Below are positions 33,786 through 43,394 of a DNA stretch of 64,000 nt, piece by piece. The position numbers and the translations under genes are program-made. The notes beneath the pieces were generated by a model. It ran no database searches and was not told the origin of the DNA. It saw only the letters and a program-made list of their open reading frames with translations. This DNA comes from Nitrospira sp. MA-1 (lineage in GTDB: Bacteria; Nitrospirota; Nitrospiria; Nitrospirales; UBA8639), in contig JAQJDB010000005.1 of assembly GCA_032139905.1 (NCBI GenBank), positions 107,001 to 171,000 of the forward strand, in the 5' to 3' direction. Within the stretch, counting starts at the first letter, position 1. The number at the start of each line of letters is the position of its first letter.

Positions 33786-35060
33786 ATGCCTCACGAAAAT
33801 AATTTCCAACATGCCAATTATTCAAAGTCGGACCCTGGTGCACGGGTGGGCTATCGAACCTTTCAGCCTGGAGCGGCTCCGGATTCTCCTGAGTGGGGCC
33901 AAGCCATGGCTGGCGTTGGCGAACACATGGCCCAATCCCGAGTGAAGGGGGTACTCTTTCTCCAGGGTCTTCCCTTTATGGATCTCTTTGGAGCTGCCAG
34001 GTTAGATGAGGTTGGAGGTTTAAAACGAGGGTATTCACGGGGAATATCTGGTTTAGAATCATTGCTGGCTCTTCTTCGCCCTGCCACAAATGGTATTTGT
34101 TTCCCAGGAGATTCCCTCCACCCCCCTGTGTCAGATGATGAAGCAACGCACAAAAGGTTGGACCTGCTCGCTCAGGAAATAGGGAATTTTTCTTCGTCGT
34201 ATGTAAGGAATATTGAACTCGCCCTGACTCCGGCGAGCGAGAAATCTATTCCTTGTAATCGCTACATTTGGTCCTCGGTAAATCATCATGTTGGCCGAGT
34301 CGAAGCCGCCATTCACCTCTTAATGTATCTTCAAAAATGGGGCTCTAGTCTTGACTTAACAAAAGATGATCGGGTTCTTCTCGTCGGTCATGGTCATGCT
34401 GGGCAGGTCCTGGCTTTATTGTCGAATATTCTCACCAAAGGGGAATCAGAGGCGAGGGCGCGCGTTTTCGAGATTTTGGCCAAATACTGGCAGTCGTGCC
34501 CTTCAGCGGATCGGTCCGTAGCCCAACTCGAATGTATGTATGGTCTTGTAATGGATCAAGTGGCGTTAAATGGAGCAGCGGTCGATGTTGTCACGCTAGG
34601 GACACCGATTCGCTATGGTTGGGATATCGATGGGGTTGGTCATCTACTTCATTTTGTGAATCATCGTGAAATTCGAACGGATGGCAAGCGTTGGTTGGCT
34701 AAAATGGAATTACCTCAAATTGCGTGGGAAGTGCCCTATCAAACTGGAGGTGATTATGTACAGCAATTGGCTGTAGCTGGAACTGACATGGTTCCGAATA
34801 ACCCTGAGGCCGAGCAGGCCAATGTTGATTTCCGGGAAATTTTTGAACCCTATGACGGCTTTGAACGGTGGCTGGAATGTACCAGGCGTGCCACACGATG
34901 TGCTAATGACGGACAATGTTTGTTGGTGGAATATGGGGTGCAAGCGGAGGAGTCTCCTCGACAACATTTATTCGGCCATGCATGCTATACCCATAGCCGT
35001 GCCATGCTATTTCTGGCGACTGAGATCGCGCAGGCATTCTATTCAAAGAAAAGTAGTTGA
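33786..35060 (+). CDS. Alpha/beta-hydrolase-like protein with altered nucleophile elbow
   Basis: This 424-residue soluble protein has a lipase-like arrangement: a beta strand leading to VLLVGHGHAG (nucleophile elbow G201-H-G203-H-A-G206), then VVTLGTPIRYGWD and LLHFVNHRE. A normal lipase would have GHSxGG, with Ser where Gly203 stands. The N-terminal 60 residues (FQPGAAPDSPEWG) are probably disordered. I infer an alpha/beta-hydrolase fold that has lost its nucleophile, with a binding role. Cys-rich CTRRATRCANDGQC near the end could bind metal. It is divergent from the phosphatase-like gene. The family is unnamed. Confidence 0.65.
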   Translation: MPHENNFQHANYSKSDPGARVGYRTFQPGAAPDSPEWGQAMAGVGEHMAQSRVKGVLFLQGLPFMDLFGAARLDEVGGLKRGYSRGISGLESLLALLRPATNGICFPGDSLHPPVSDDEATHKRLDLLAQEIGNFSSSYVRNIELALTPASEKSIPCNRYIWSSVNHHVGRVEAAIHLLMYLQKWGSSLDLTKDDRVLLVGHGHAGQVLALLSNILTKGESEARARVFEILAKYWQSCPSADRSVAQLECMYGLVMDQVALNGAAVDVVTLGTPIRYGWDIDGVGHLLHFVNHREIRTDGKRWLAKMELPQIAWEVPYQTGGDYVQQLAVAGTDMVPNNPEAEQANVDFREIFEPYDGFERWLECTRRATRCANDGQCLLVEYGVQAEESPRQHLFGHACYTHSRAMLFLATEIAQAFYSKKSS

Positions 35061-35321
35061 GTGAAAAGTTTCTTTTGGTCGCGGAACCCGTGGCTACCTC
35101 TCCTGTGATTTCTCTGTTGATTGGCTATGAGGCGTGTTGCCTCGGTCTTGCCTAACACGATGGGCCGTTAGTCTCATTCACCTTATAGATCCAAAGACAC
35201 ATTGATTCTCTTTGAATCCCTATGATATCAACACAGGGTTTGTTAAGGAGCATTAAAATTCCCGGCAGATTTAATAAATTTGTAAAATTTCTATAACCCT
35301 TATTTTTAGAGATATGCCCCT

Positions 35322-36488
35322 ATGATTGTTGGCGTCCTGAAAGAAACGTATCCTGGTGAACACCGTGTTGCTCTAGTTCCAGCCGTGCTTCCCTCACTGA
35401 AAAAAGGGGGAATGGATGTCATTGTGGAATCCGAGGCAGGTGAGCAAGCCGGTTACCCTGATTCCACCTATATCGAAAAAGGGGCAACTATAGCCTCCTC
35501 TCGCGCACAAGTGCTTGAAAAGGCTGATTGCGTGGTTCAGGTGCGTTTGCTGGGGGCTAACCCTACCGAAGGCCAATCAGACTTAGCCGGCTTTCGCAAA
35601 GGACAGATGCTAATTGGAATGGCCGAAGCCTTGACCGTCCCCCAATCGGTTCAAGACCTTGCCTCTCGTGAGGTCACGGCCTTTGCATTAGAATTGATGC
35701 CTCGCATTACCCGTGCCCAAAGCATGGACATCCTTTCCTCCATGGGCACAGTCGCTGGTTATAAAGCGGTACTGATTGCCGCCAGTTCTCTGCCCAAAAT
35801 GTTTCCAATGCTCATGACCGCAGCCGGAACGGTCACCCCTGCGAAGGTCTTGATCATTGGCGCTGGGGTTGCAGGATTGCAAGCCATTTCTGTGGCCAAG
35901 CGATTAGGGGCTGCTGTTGAGGCGTATGATATTCGGCCTGCCGTCAAGGAACAGATTTTAAGTTTAGGTGCCAAGTTTGTTGAGTTGCCATTGGAAACGG
36001 GCGCGGCGGAAGATAAAGGGGGGTATGCCAAAGCCCAAGATGAAACCTTTTACAAAAAGCAACGAGAGTTATTAGGAAAAGTCATTGCCGCCAGTGATGT
36101 AGTGATCTCCACGGCAGCCGTGCCTGGGAAAAAAGCACCGATTCTTATTACGACGGATATGGTTGGGGCTATGGCTCCAGGGTCAGTGATTGTTGATTTG
36201 GCTGCAGAGCGAGGCGGGAACTGCGAGCTGACCAAGCCTGGCCATACTATTGTAGTGGATGGTGTGACTATTCATGGTCCTGAAAACTTGTCCTCAACCG
36301 TTCCGTATCATGCTAGTCAAATGTATGCCAAAAATGTGGCGACCTTTCTCCTCCATTTAGTGAAAAAAGGGGAGATTCAACTTGATATGAACGACGAAAT
36401 TACAAAAGAAACCATGATGACGCGAAATGGGGAAGTTGTTCAGCCGCGCATTCGAGAGTTATTGGGGCTTCCAGCTCAATCGGCGTAA
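35322..36488 (+). CDS. pntAA: NAD(P) transhydrogenase alpha subunit part 1
   Basis: This 388-residue protein is the NAD-binding half of the split alpha subunit. It opens MIVGVLKETYPGEHRVALVP, has the Rossmann stretch VLIIGAGVAGLQAISVAKRLGA near 170-190, and GAMAPGSVIVDLAAERGGNCE. It binds NADH and passes hydride to NADP+ bound by PntB. The remainder of the alpha subunit follows as a separate small gene at 36505, and pntB at 36790; this three-gene split is common in bacteria. Driven by proton-motive force, the complex makes NADPH, which is plausible in a nitrite oxidiser because nitrite cannot reduce NADP directly. Confidence 0.95.
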   Translation: MIVGVLKETYPGEHRVALVPAVLPSLKKGGMDVIVESEAGEQAGYPDSTYIEKGATIASSRAQVLEKADCVVQVRLLGANPTEGQSDLAGFRKGQMLIGMAEALTVPQSVQDLASREVTAFALELMPRITRAQSMDILSSMGTVAGYKAVLIAASSLPKMFPMLMTAAGTVTPAKVLIIGAGVAGLQAISVAKRLGAAVEAYDIRPAVKEQILSLGAKFVELPLETGAAEDKGGYAKAQDETFYKKQRELLGKVIAASDVVISTAAVPGKKAPILITTDMVGAMAPGSVIVDLAAERGGNCELTKPGHTIVVDGVTIHGPENLSSTVPYHASQMYAKNVATFLLHLVKKGEIQLDMNDEITKETMMTRNGEVVQPRIRELLGLPAQSA

Positions 36489-36504
36489 GAACGAGGGAAT
36501 TGCT

Positions 36505-36783
36505 ATGGAAATGTTTCTCATGTCGTTTACAGTATTTGTTCTCGCGATCTTCGTGGGCTTCGAGGTCATCACGAAGATCCCACCCACTCTTCACACTCCT
36601 TTAATGTCAGGTTCTAATGCCATCTCAGGTATCACCTTAGTGGGAGCCATTGTTTCTACAGGAACCGAACTGTGGGTTACTACAGTTTTGGGTTTTCTGT
36701 CTGTGGTCTTGGCGAGCATCAATGTGATTGGTGGGTTTATGGTGACGAACCGAATGTTGGCCATGTTCAAAAAGAAGAATTAA
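36505..36783 (+). CDS. pntAB: NAD(P) transhydrogenase alpha subunit part 2 (membrane)
   Basis: This gene of 92 residues starts at the ATG at 36505, with an AGGGAATT element upstream; an in-frame start at 36427 would overlap pntAA. It has three predicted helices, including FTVFVLAIFVGFEVITKIPP, then TPLMSGSNAISGITLVGA, a signature of the alpha membrane part, and LWVTTVLGFLSVVLASINVI. It joins PntB in forming the proton channel. It lies 17 bp after pntAA and 6 bp before pntB, so all three are translated from one transcript. Confidence 0.93.
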   Translation: MEMFLMSFTVFVLAIFVGFEVITKIPPTLHTPLMSGSNAISGITLVGAIVSTGTELWVTTVLGFLSVVLASINVIGGFMVTNRMLAMFKKKN

Positions 36784-36789
36784 AACTAT

Positions 36790-38181
36790 ATGTACGATTT
36801 TATTATAAATTTTTCTTACCTCGTTGCGTCCGTCCTGTTTATTTTTGGTTTGAAAGGGCTTACCCATCCTCGAACGGCAGTTCGCGGGAATCTTCTGGGT
36901 GCCTGTGGAATGCTGCTGGCCGTGATAGTGACCCTTACTGATCGACACATTGTCAGTTATGAGTACATTATTTTGGGAATGGTAGTGGGTGGCGCTATTG
37001 GAGCGGTGTTAGCGCTGCGCATAGAGATGACCTCCATGCCCGAGATGGTCGCCCTTTTAAATGGGTTTGGTGGCGCTGCCTCGATTTTTGTGGCTGGGGC
37101 CGCATTGATTGAAGGTTCTTCCTTAACAGATTCACCCATTCTTCAATTAACCATTGCCACAGCTGCATCAGGTTTAATCGGGGCCGTGACGTTTTGGGGT
37201 AGTTTGGTAGCCTTTGGAAAGCTGAAGGGACTGATCTCCGAAAACGCGGTATTGTTTTCCGGTCAACAGGTTATTAATTCAATATTGGCTGTATTGGTGC
37301 TGGGATTAAGTATCGGGGTGGTCCTAAATCCTGAAAGCTTCTCGCTGTACTGGATGTTGGTTGGGGTGGCATCTATTCTAGGAATTTTGCTTGTGCTTCC
37401 TATTGGTGGTGCGGATATGCCTGTGGTGGTCGCATTATTGAATTCCTATTCGGGTTTAGCTGCCGCCGCAACAGGTTTTGTGCTTTCCAATAATGTCCTC
37501 ATTATTACCGGTTCATTAGTCGGTGCGTCCGGGATCATCCTGACCCATATTATGTGCAAGGCCATGAACCGCTCGTTGACCAATGTTTTGTTTGGGGTCA
37601 TGGGGCCTTCGGGCGAGGGCGGCCAAACTGCAGATGAAGTGTATGGCGGAAAAGTTAAGTCGGCATCTCCTGAGGAAGTTGCCTTGTTGTTTGATGCGGC
37701 GCGGCGAGTGGCCATTATTCCAGGTTACGGAATGGCTGTATCTCAAGCACAGCATCCGGTGGCAAGCCTTGCTGCGCTCCTTGAGAGCCGCGGAACAACC
37801 GTGGAATATGGCATTCACCCTGTGGCGGGAAGAATGCCAGGTCATATGAATGTGCTGATGGCAGAAGCCGATGTTCCTTATGATTCCCTAAAGGATATGG
37901 ATGACATCAACCAAACCATCGATCAGGTTGATGTAGTCCTGGTTATTGGTGCCAACGATGTGGTGAACCCATTAGCCAGGACTGATCCAAGCAGTCCCAT
38001 TGCGGGAATGCCTATCATTGATGTTGATAAGGCAAAGATTGTTGTGGTGATTAAGCGCAGCTTAAGCCCTGGTTTTGCTGGAATCCCTAATCCATTATTC
38101 GCCCTGGATAATTCTTTAATGTTATTTGGGGACGGCAAAAAAATGATATTGGATATTATTGCCGCCTTAAAAGACTCCTGA
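36790..38181 (+). CDS. pntB: NAD(P) transhydrogenase beta subunit
   Basis: This 463-residue protein has about nine N-terminal helices (residues 1-270) followed by the soluble NADP-binding domain. That domain has IIPGYGMAVSQAQH, GIHPVAGRMPGHMNVLMAEA and VVLVIGANDVVNPLARTDP. It forms the proton path and binds NADP(H). No clear ribosome site precedes the ATG, consistent with coupling to pntAB 6 bp upstream. All expected segments are present. Confidence 0.95.
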   Translation: MYDFIINFSYLVASVLFIFGLKGLTHPRTAVRGNLLGACGMLLAVIVTLTDRHIVSYEYIILGMVVGGAIGAVLALRIEMTSMPEMVALLNGFGGAASIFVAGAALIEGSSLTDSPILQLTIATAASGLIGAVTFWGSLVAFGKLKGLISENAVLFSGQQVINSILAVLVLGLSIGVVLNPESFSLYWMLVGVASILGILLVLPIGGADMPVVVALLNSYSGLAAAATGFVLSNNVLIITGSLVGASGIILTHIMCKAMNRSLTNVLFGVMGPSGEGGQTADEVYGGKVKSASPEEVALLFDAARRVAIIPGYGMAVSQAQHPVASLAALLESRGTTVEYGIHPVAGRMPGHMNVLMAEADVPYDSLKDMDDINQTIDQVDVVLVIGANDVVNPLARTDPSSPIAGMPIIDVDKAKIVVVIKRSLSPGFAGIPNPLFALDNSLMLFGDGKKMILDIIAALKDS

Positions 38182-38360
38182 GTGCAGTCTTTTTAGGCAA
38201 AGCTATTGAAAACGCATAGTCTCTTGATTTTAAAATAAAATGTCTGAATATTCGAATTATTTTCGTCTTGCATAGGATTCCAACTCGTGATAAAGTGCCA
38301 GACTCGGTAGCAGGCCATTGAACTGTAAAATGTTGATTTAATCTTTAGGTTGAGGGAAAC

Positions 38361-38555
38361 GTGGAAGTACGAGTTATCAATAACAACGTTGAAAAAGCAT
38401 TGAAAGTTGCTAAGAAAAAGTTAGCGGCAGAGGGTTTATTTCGTGAATTGAAACGGCGCAGATTTTATGAAAAACCCAGCGTTAAGAAAAAGGGTAAAGA
38501 GCGTGAAGCTGCACGTCGTCGCCAAAAATGGCTTTCAAAGAATAGAATGTTTTAG
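38361..38555 (+). CDS. rpsU: 30S ribosomal protein S21
   Basis: This 64-residue basic protein matches bS21: EVRVINNNVEKALKVAKKK and the RREFYEKP-like segment RRRFYEKPSVKKK, followed by an arginine-lysine tail. S21 binds near the 3' end of 16S rRNA and helps select mRNAs with Shine-Dalgarno sites. The start is GTG at 38361, preceded by TGAGGG. It lies alone, followed 75 bp later by nth; the usual dnaG/rpoD neighbours are absent. Confidence 0.96.
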   Translation: MEVRVINNNVEKALKVAKKKLAAEGLFRELKRRRFYEKPSVKKKGKEREAARRRQKWLSKNRMF

Positions 38556-38630
38556 CCTTCCAGTAACTATTTGCCTGCAACATCGCAATTTCTCCTCAAT
38601 TTTTCTCTCCAAGTCTAATTTAAGGAAAAT

Positions 38631-39287
38631 ATGAATGAGGATGACAATGTTGTCTTCCTCAGTCTGGTTAAGAAGGCCATAAGGCCACTTCCTACCCCAA
38701 TCCTTAGTCACCTTGCCGAACAAGGTAGTGACCCTTTTGAAATTTTGATTGCCTGTGTTTTGAGCTTGCGCACTCGTGATCAGGTGACCGCCGAGGCTAG
38801 CAAGAGGTTATTTGCTATTTCATCTGACCCATTTTCAATGGCTAAAATGCAGGTGAAAAAAATAGAAAATACCATTTTCCCGGTTGCGTTTTATCGCGTA
38901 AAAGCCAAGCAAATTAAGGACTTAAGCCAAAAGATTTGCAAGGATTTTCACGGGAAAACACCTGATACCATTGATGCCCTGTTATCATTGCCAGGAGTTG
39001 GTCGTAAAACGGCTAATCTGGTGGTTACTTTAGCCTATAAAATGCCAGGAATTTGTGTAGATACACATGTCCATCGGATTTGCAATCGATGGGGCTTTGT
39101 CTTTACCACTACCCCGGATGGAACAGAGCAAGCACTCCGTGGGAAGCTTCCTCGAAGGTGGTGGATTCCTCTCAATGGGATCTTGGTCCCATTCGGTCAA
39201 AACATATGCACACCAGTCTCGCCGCGGTGCAGTACTTGTAGTCTAAGCCATTATTGTCCAAAAATTGGTGTTTTATCCAGACGTTAA
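38631..39287 (+). CDS. nth: Endonuclease III
   Basis: This 218-residue glycosylase/AP lyase removes oxidised pyrimidines. The helix-hairpin-helix LPGVGRKTAN (120-129) holds the catalytic Lys126, and Asp144 lies in VDTHVHR. The [4Fe-4S] cluster ligands are Cys193, Cys200, Cys203 and Cys209 with the exact C-x6-C-x2-C-x5-C spacing. The ATG at 38631 has AAGGAAAAT just before it. The enzyme is of normal length and appears active. The AT-rich leader of nxrA follows. Confidence 0.95.
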   Translation: MNEDDNVVFLSLVKKAIRPLPTPILSHLAEQGSDPFEILIACVLSLRTRDQVTAEASKRLFAISSDPFSMAKMQVKKIENTIFPVAFYRVKAKQIKDLSQKICKDFHGKTPDTIDALLSLPGVGRKTANLVVTLAYKMPGICVDTHVHRICNRWGFVFTTTPDGTEQALRGKLPRRWWIPLNGILVPFGQNICTPVSPRCSTCSLSHYCPKIGVLSRR

Positions 39288-39945
39288 AATTGAGGAATAT
39301 GCCGGCTGTGCGTTTTTTTATTTGATTCAAGTCCTTTATAAACGACTCTTCATCCGCCTAATTGTGTTGTGCGACGATTGATCATAATGGAAGCGATTCA
39401 AAATGTTGGGAATTTAGAAAATTTAACCAAAAGAATTGGAGCGGATTTGCGTTAGGGGTTCAATTGCCTATGCATTGGGATATTTTTGAATGTTGCTGGT
39501 TAAAATTGTTTGAAATAAATTAATGTTACCTTTTAATTATTTGTTACCAATTGGTATCTCTATTTAAGGCAATGTAATTTTTAAATAATTTTATATATAA
39601 TTTTCAAGTGTTTATGATTTTTTGTAAGTAGGATTTTAAGAAAGGGAAATCATTTGAAGGAAATTGTGAATGTTACCATTTTGGATCAATTCATTTTACC
39701 CAAAAGTTAGTTTTTGTATTTTTTATAATTTAAACAAATACTTATGAAATTTTTATAATAATTAAAAAAGGTTCAAATCTTGCTTTTCCTGTTCTTAGTA
39801 TATTTTTAACAAATCATAATTAAGGTTAAGTATTTTAATTGGGCAAATTTCATTCATGTAAAGGAGGTGATAAAGAGTTTTGAATTTGGATTGATGAATT
39901 AAATCATGGACTTAATGTCCTGCACTCACTTAGGAGGTGTAAGCA
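39288..39945. other. AT-rich nxrA leader region, no protein gene seen
   Basis: The 658 bp before nxrA contain long A and T runs (especially 39530-39790), unlike the flanking genes. Several TATAAT-like hexamers occur, but no single promoter stands out. I found no open frame or tRNA. The region probably contains the nxrA promoter and a long 5' untranslated leader. Confidence 0.6.
39861..39896 (+). promoter_or_regulatory. Perfect Shine-Dalgarno site with no long frame, upstream of nxrA
   Basis: AAGGAGGTGA at 39861-39870 is complementary to the 3' end of 16S rRNA. It is followed only by a TTG-initiated frame of four codons (39880-39894) whose stop overlaps an ATG-AAT-TAA. The true nxrA site, AGGAGGTG at 39933-39940, lies 72 bp downstream. 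It may be a leader-peptide or standby ribosome site. Confidence 0.45.
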
Positions 39946-42900
39946 ATGTTTCTTTCTAGACGGCAATTCTTGAAAGTTTCAGCGGGAACGGTAGCTGCAG
40001 TCGCACTGGCCGATAAGGCGCTGGCCTTAACGGCGTTACAGCCAGTCATCGAAGTCGGGAATCCTCTCGGCGAATATCCTGACCGTTCATGGGAGCGGGT
40101 CTACCACGATCAATATCGCTATGACAGTTCGTTTACCTGGTGTTGTTCTCCCAATGACACGCATGCCTGTCGAATCCGGGCGTTTGTCCGAAACGGGGTC
40201 GTCATGCGCGTGGAGCAAAATTACGATCACCAGACCTATGAAGATCTCTATGGTAATCGTGGGACGTTCGCGCATAACCCCCGCATGTGCCTGAAGGGGT
40301 TTACGATGCATCGGCGGGTGTACGGACCGTACCGGCTCAAGGGGCCCTTGATGCGTCGGGGGTGGAAGCAATGGATGGATGACGGGAGCCCGGAGTTCAC
40401 GCCAGCCATTCAGACGAAATACAAATTTAATGCCCGTTATTTGGACGACATGTTGCGGGTGTCCTGGGATACGGCGTTTACCTATTTGGCGAAGGCCATG
40501 ATCATCATCGCCAACCGGTATAGCGGTGAGGCTGGGGCTCGACGGTTGCGGGAGCAAGGCTATCCGCCCGAGATGCTGGAGATGATGAAAGGCTCAGGAG
40601 TTCGAAGCATGAAATTCCGGGCTGGCATGCCTGTTTTGGGAATCATTGGGAAAATGGGCATCACCCGGATGAATGGCGGCTGCGGCGCCTTATTGGATAC
40701 CTACGTACGAAAAGTTACGCCTGAACATGCGCAAGGCGGACGCTACTGGAATAACTATACCTGGCACGGCGACCAGGATCCTTCCCAGCCCTGGTGGAAT
40801 GGGACCCAGAATTGTGACGTGGATTTGAGCGACATGCGCTTCACGAAGTTTAATACCAGTTGGGGCAAGAACTTCGTCGAAAACAAGATGCCGGAAGCCC
40901 ACTGGAAACTTGAATCCATTGAACGTGGTGCGCGTATTGCGGTCATTACCCCGGAATACAATCCGACGGCCTATCGAGCGGACTACTGGATTCCTGTGCG
41001 TCCAGAGTCTGATGCCTCTTTCTTTTTAGGGTCGTGTAAAATGCTTGTAGATGAGGGCTTGTTCGATGCGGATTTTTGTCGGTCCTACACCGATATGCCT
41101 CTCCTGGTCCGGACCGATACCCTGCAGTATTTAGATCCGCGTGATGTGATTAAAGATTATCAGTTCCCCGATTTTTCCAAATCCTATTCGGGCAAAGTGC
41201 AGACGCTGACACCGGCAGAAATCGCGCGGTTAGGTGGCCTCATGGTCTGGGATCTGAACAAGAATCAAGCGGTTCCCATTCATCGTGAATTGGTGGGGTG
41301 GCATTTCAAGAAGAGTGGCATTGACCCGGCCTTGACGGGGACGCACCGGGTGCGTTTGGTCAGTGGGCGGGAAGTGGACGTGATGCCGATTTTCCAAATG
41401 TATCAAGTCCATCTCCAAGACTATGATTTGGATACGGTGCATCAAATCTGTCGGTCTCCCAAAGATTTGATCGTGCGGTGGGCGCGTGATATCGGGACGG
41501 TCAAACCGGCTGCGATTCACAACGGGGAAGGCGTCTGTCATTATTTCCACATGACCCAAAATGGGCGGGCGGCGGCCTTGAACCTCATTTATACGGGGAA
41601 TATTGGGAAATTCGGCAGCGGGTGTCATACCTGGTCCGGGAATTATAAGGCGGGAACCTGGGCGGCGACCCCGTGGGCAGGATCCGGTCTTGGAGTGCAT
41701 ACCGGAGAGGATCCGTTCAAGATTACGACGGACCCCAATGCCCATGGAAAGGAAATTCACGTAAGAAGTTACTATTATGGGGAGGAGCCCGGCTATTGGA
41801 ACCACGGCGATACGGCGTTGATTGTGAATACGCCGAAGTATGGTCGTCGGGTGTTTACAGGCAAAACACACATGCCGACCCCGAGTAAATTCCGGTGGGT
41901 GGCCAATGTCAATATTCTCAATAATGCCAAGCACCATTATGACATGGTCAAGAATGTGGATCCGCATAATGAATGTCTGGTGAATCAAGAAGTCGAGATG
42001 ACGTCGGATGTCAACCATTTCGACGTGTCATTTGCGGTGAATACGTGGATGGAGTTTACCTATCCGGAACATACGGCGACGGTGTCGAATCCCTGGTTCC
42101 AGGTGTGGAAAGGCGGCATCCGGCCGTTGTATGACACACGGAACGATTTGGATACGGTCGCGGGCGTCGCGGCTAAACTCACCGAAATGACGGGGGATGG
42201 GCGGTTCCGCGATTACTTTAAGTTTGTCTATGACAATCGCGTGGACGTGTATCTGCAACGGTTGTTGGATGCGGGCAACTGCTCCTATGGCTATAACGCG
42301 GATACGATGTTGAAGTCGGAAAAGGGCTGGATGGTCATGACCCGGACCTATCCTCGCGTCCCATTGTGGGAAGAAGTCAACGAATCGAAACCGCAGTGGA
42401 CGCGTAGCGGACGCCTGGAAACCTACCGGGTGGAGCCGGAAGCCATTGAATATGGGGAAAACTTCATTGTCCATCGGGAAGGCCCGGAGGCAACCCCGTA
42501 TTTGCCGAATGCGATCATGTCCTCCAATCCGTATATCCGGCCGGATGACTATGGGGTGCCGATCACGGCGCAACATCATGACGACAAAACCATCCGCAAC
42601 ATCAAGTTGCCCTGGTCGGAAATTAAACGGTACGCCAATCCGCTTTGGGAGAAGGGGTATCAGTTCTATTGCGTCACTCCGAAGACCCGGCATCGGGTGC
42701 ATAGCCAATGGTCGGTGAATGACTGGGTGCAGATGTATGAATCCAACTTTGGGGATGCCTATCGGATGGATAAGCGGACGCCAGGAGTTGGCGAGCATCA
42801 AATCCATATCAACCCGGCCGCGGCCAAAGATCGGGGGATCAACGATGGGGACTATGTCTACATCGACGGCAACCCGGTGGACCGGCCGTATCGGGGCTGG

Positions 42901-43383
42901 AAGCCCAGTGACCCGTATTACAAGGTGGCGCGGTTAATGATCCGGGCGAAGTACAACCCGGCGTTCCCGTACCATGTCACGATGGCCAAGCATGCGCCGT
43001 ATGTGTCGACCGCGAAGTCGGTGAAAGGGCATGAAACCCGGCCGGATGGACGGGCGATTGCGCTGGACACGGGCTATCAATCGAACTTCCGGTATGGAGC
43101 GCAGCAGTCGTTTACCCGCAGTTGGCTGATGCCCATGCATCAAACCGACTCGTTGCCGGGCAAACATCCCGTGGGCTGGAAGTTTAAATGGGGCTTTGCG
43201 ATTGACCATCATGCGGTCAATACGACGCCGAAGGAATGTCTGATCCGCATAACCAAGGCGGAAGACGGCGGTATCGGCGGGCGTGGACCGTGGGAGCCGG
43301 TTCGGACCGGGTTTACCCCAGGCCAGGAGAATGAGTTCATGATCAAATGGCTGAAGGGTGATCATATTAAGATTAAAGTGTAA
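39946..43383 (+). CDS. nxrA: Nitrite oxidoreductase catalytic subunit (NxrA)
   Basis: This 1145-residue molybdo-bis(guanine dinucleotide) enzyme oxidises nitrite to nitrate. It begins SRRQFLKVSAG with a twin-arginine motif and a short hydrophobic stretch, so it is exported folded, matching the periplasmic Nitrospira enzyme. Near the N-terminus Cys67, Asp71, Cys75 and Cys115 are spaced like the cluster ligands of NarG-type enzymes, with Asp in one Cys place; this assignment is mine. The rest carries the type II DMSO-reductase-family core and a C-terminal cofactor domain. AGGAGGTG precedes the ATG. G+C and codon use are visibly higher than in the genes around it, as expected for a very highly expressed gene. 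Confidence 0.96.
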   Translation: MFLSRRQFLKVSAGTVAAVALADKALALTALQPVIEVGNPLGEYPDRSWERVYHDQYRYDSSFTWCCSPNDTHACRIRAFVRNGVVMRVEQNYDHQTYEDLYGNRGTFAHNPRMCLKGFTMHRRVYGPYRLKGPLMRRGWKQWMDDGSPEFTPAIQTKYKFNARYLDDMLRVSWDTAFTYLAKAMIIIANRYSGEAGARRLREQGYPPEMLEMMKGSGVRSMKFRAGMPVLGIIGKMGITRMNGGCGALLDTYVRKVTPEHAQGGRYWNNYTWHGDQDPSQPWWNGTQNCDVDLSDMRFTKFNTSWGKNFVENKMPEAHWKLESIERGARIAVITPEYNPTAYRADYWIPVRPESDASFFLGSCKMLVDEGLFDADFCRSYTDMPLLVRTDTLQYLDPRDVIKDYQFPDFSKSYSGKVQTLTPAEIARLGGLMVWDLNKNQAVPIHRELVGWHFKKSGIDPALTGTHRVRLVSGREVDVMPIFQMYQVHLQDYDLDTVHQICRSPKDLIVRWARDIGTVKPAAIHNGEGVCHYFHMTQNGRAAALNLIYTGNIGKFGSGCHTWSGNYKAGTWAATPWAGSGLGVHTGEDPFKITTDPNAHGKEIHVRSYYYGEEPGYWNHGDTALIVNTPKYGRRVFTGKTHMPTPSKFRWVANVNILNNAKHHYDMVKNVDPHNECLVNQEVEMTSDVNHFDVSFAVNTWMEFTYPEHTATVSNPWFQVWKGGIRPLYDTRNDLDTVAGVAAKLTEMTGDGRFRDYFKFVYDNRVDVYLQRLLDAGNCSYGYNADTMLKSEKGWMVMTRTYPRVPLWEEVNESKPQWTRSGRLETYRVEPEAIEYGENFIVHREGPEATPYLPNAIMSSNPYIRPDDYGVPITAQHHDDKTIRNIKLPWSEIKRYANPLWEKGYQFYCVTPKTRHRVHSQWSVNDWVQMYESNFGDAYRMDKRTPGVGEHQIHINPAAAKDRGINDGDYVYIDGNPVDRPYRGWKPSDPYYKVARLMIRAKYNPAFPYHVTMAKHAPYVSTAKSVKGHETRPDGRAIALDTGYQSNFRYGAQQSFTRSWLMPMHQTDSLPGKHPVGWKFKWGFAIDHHAVNTTPKECLIRITKAEDGGIGGRGPWEPVRTGFTPGQENEFMIKWLKGDHIKIKV

Positions 43384-43394
43384 GAACGTGTTCA

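Noticed and set aside
39530-39790. Possible CRISPR or tandem repeat in the AT-rich nxrA leader
   Set aside because: The A/T runs are irregular; no repeat unit with constant spacing exists here or anywhere else in the window.
40087-43365. Long minus-strand frames opposite nxrA (up to 262 codons)
   Set aside because: They are antisense shadows caused by the high G+C and biased codons of nxrA; no initiation signals or domains.
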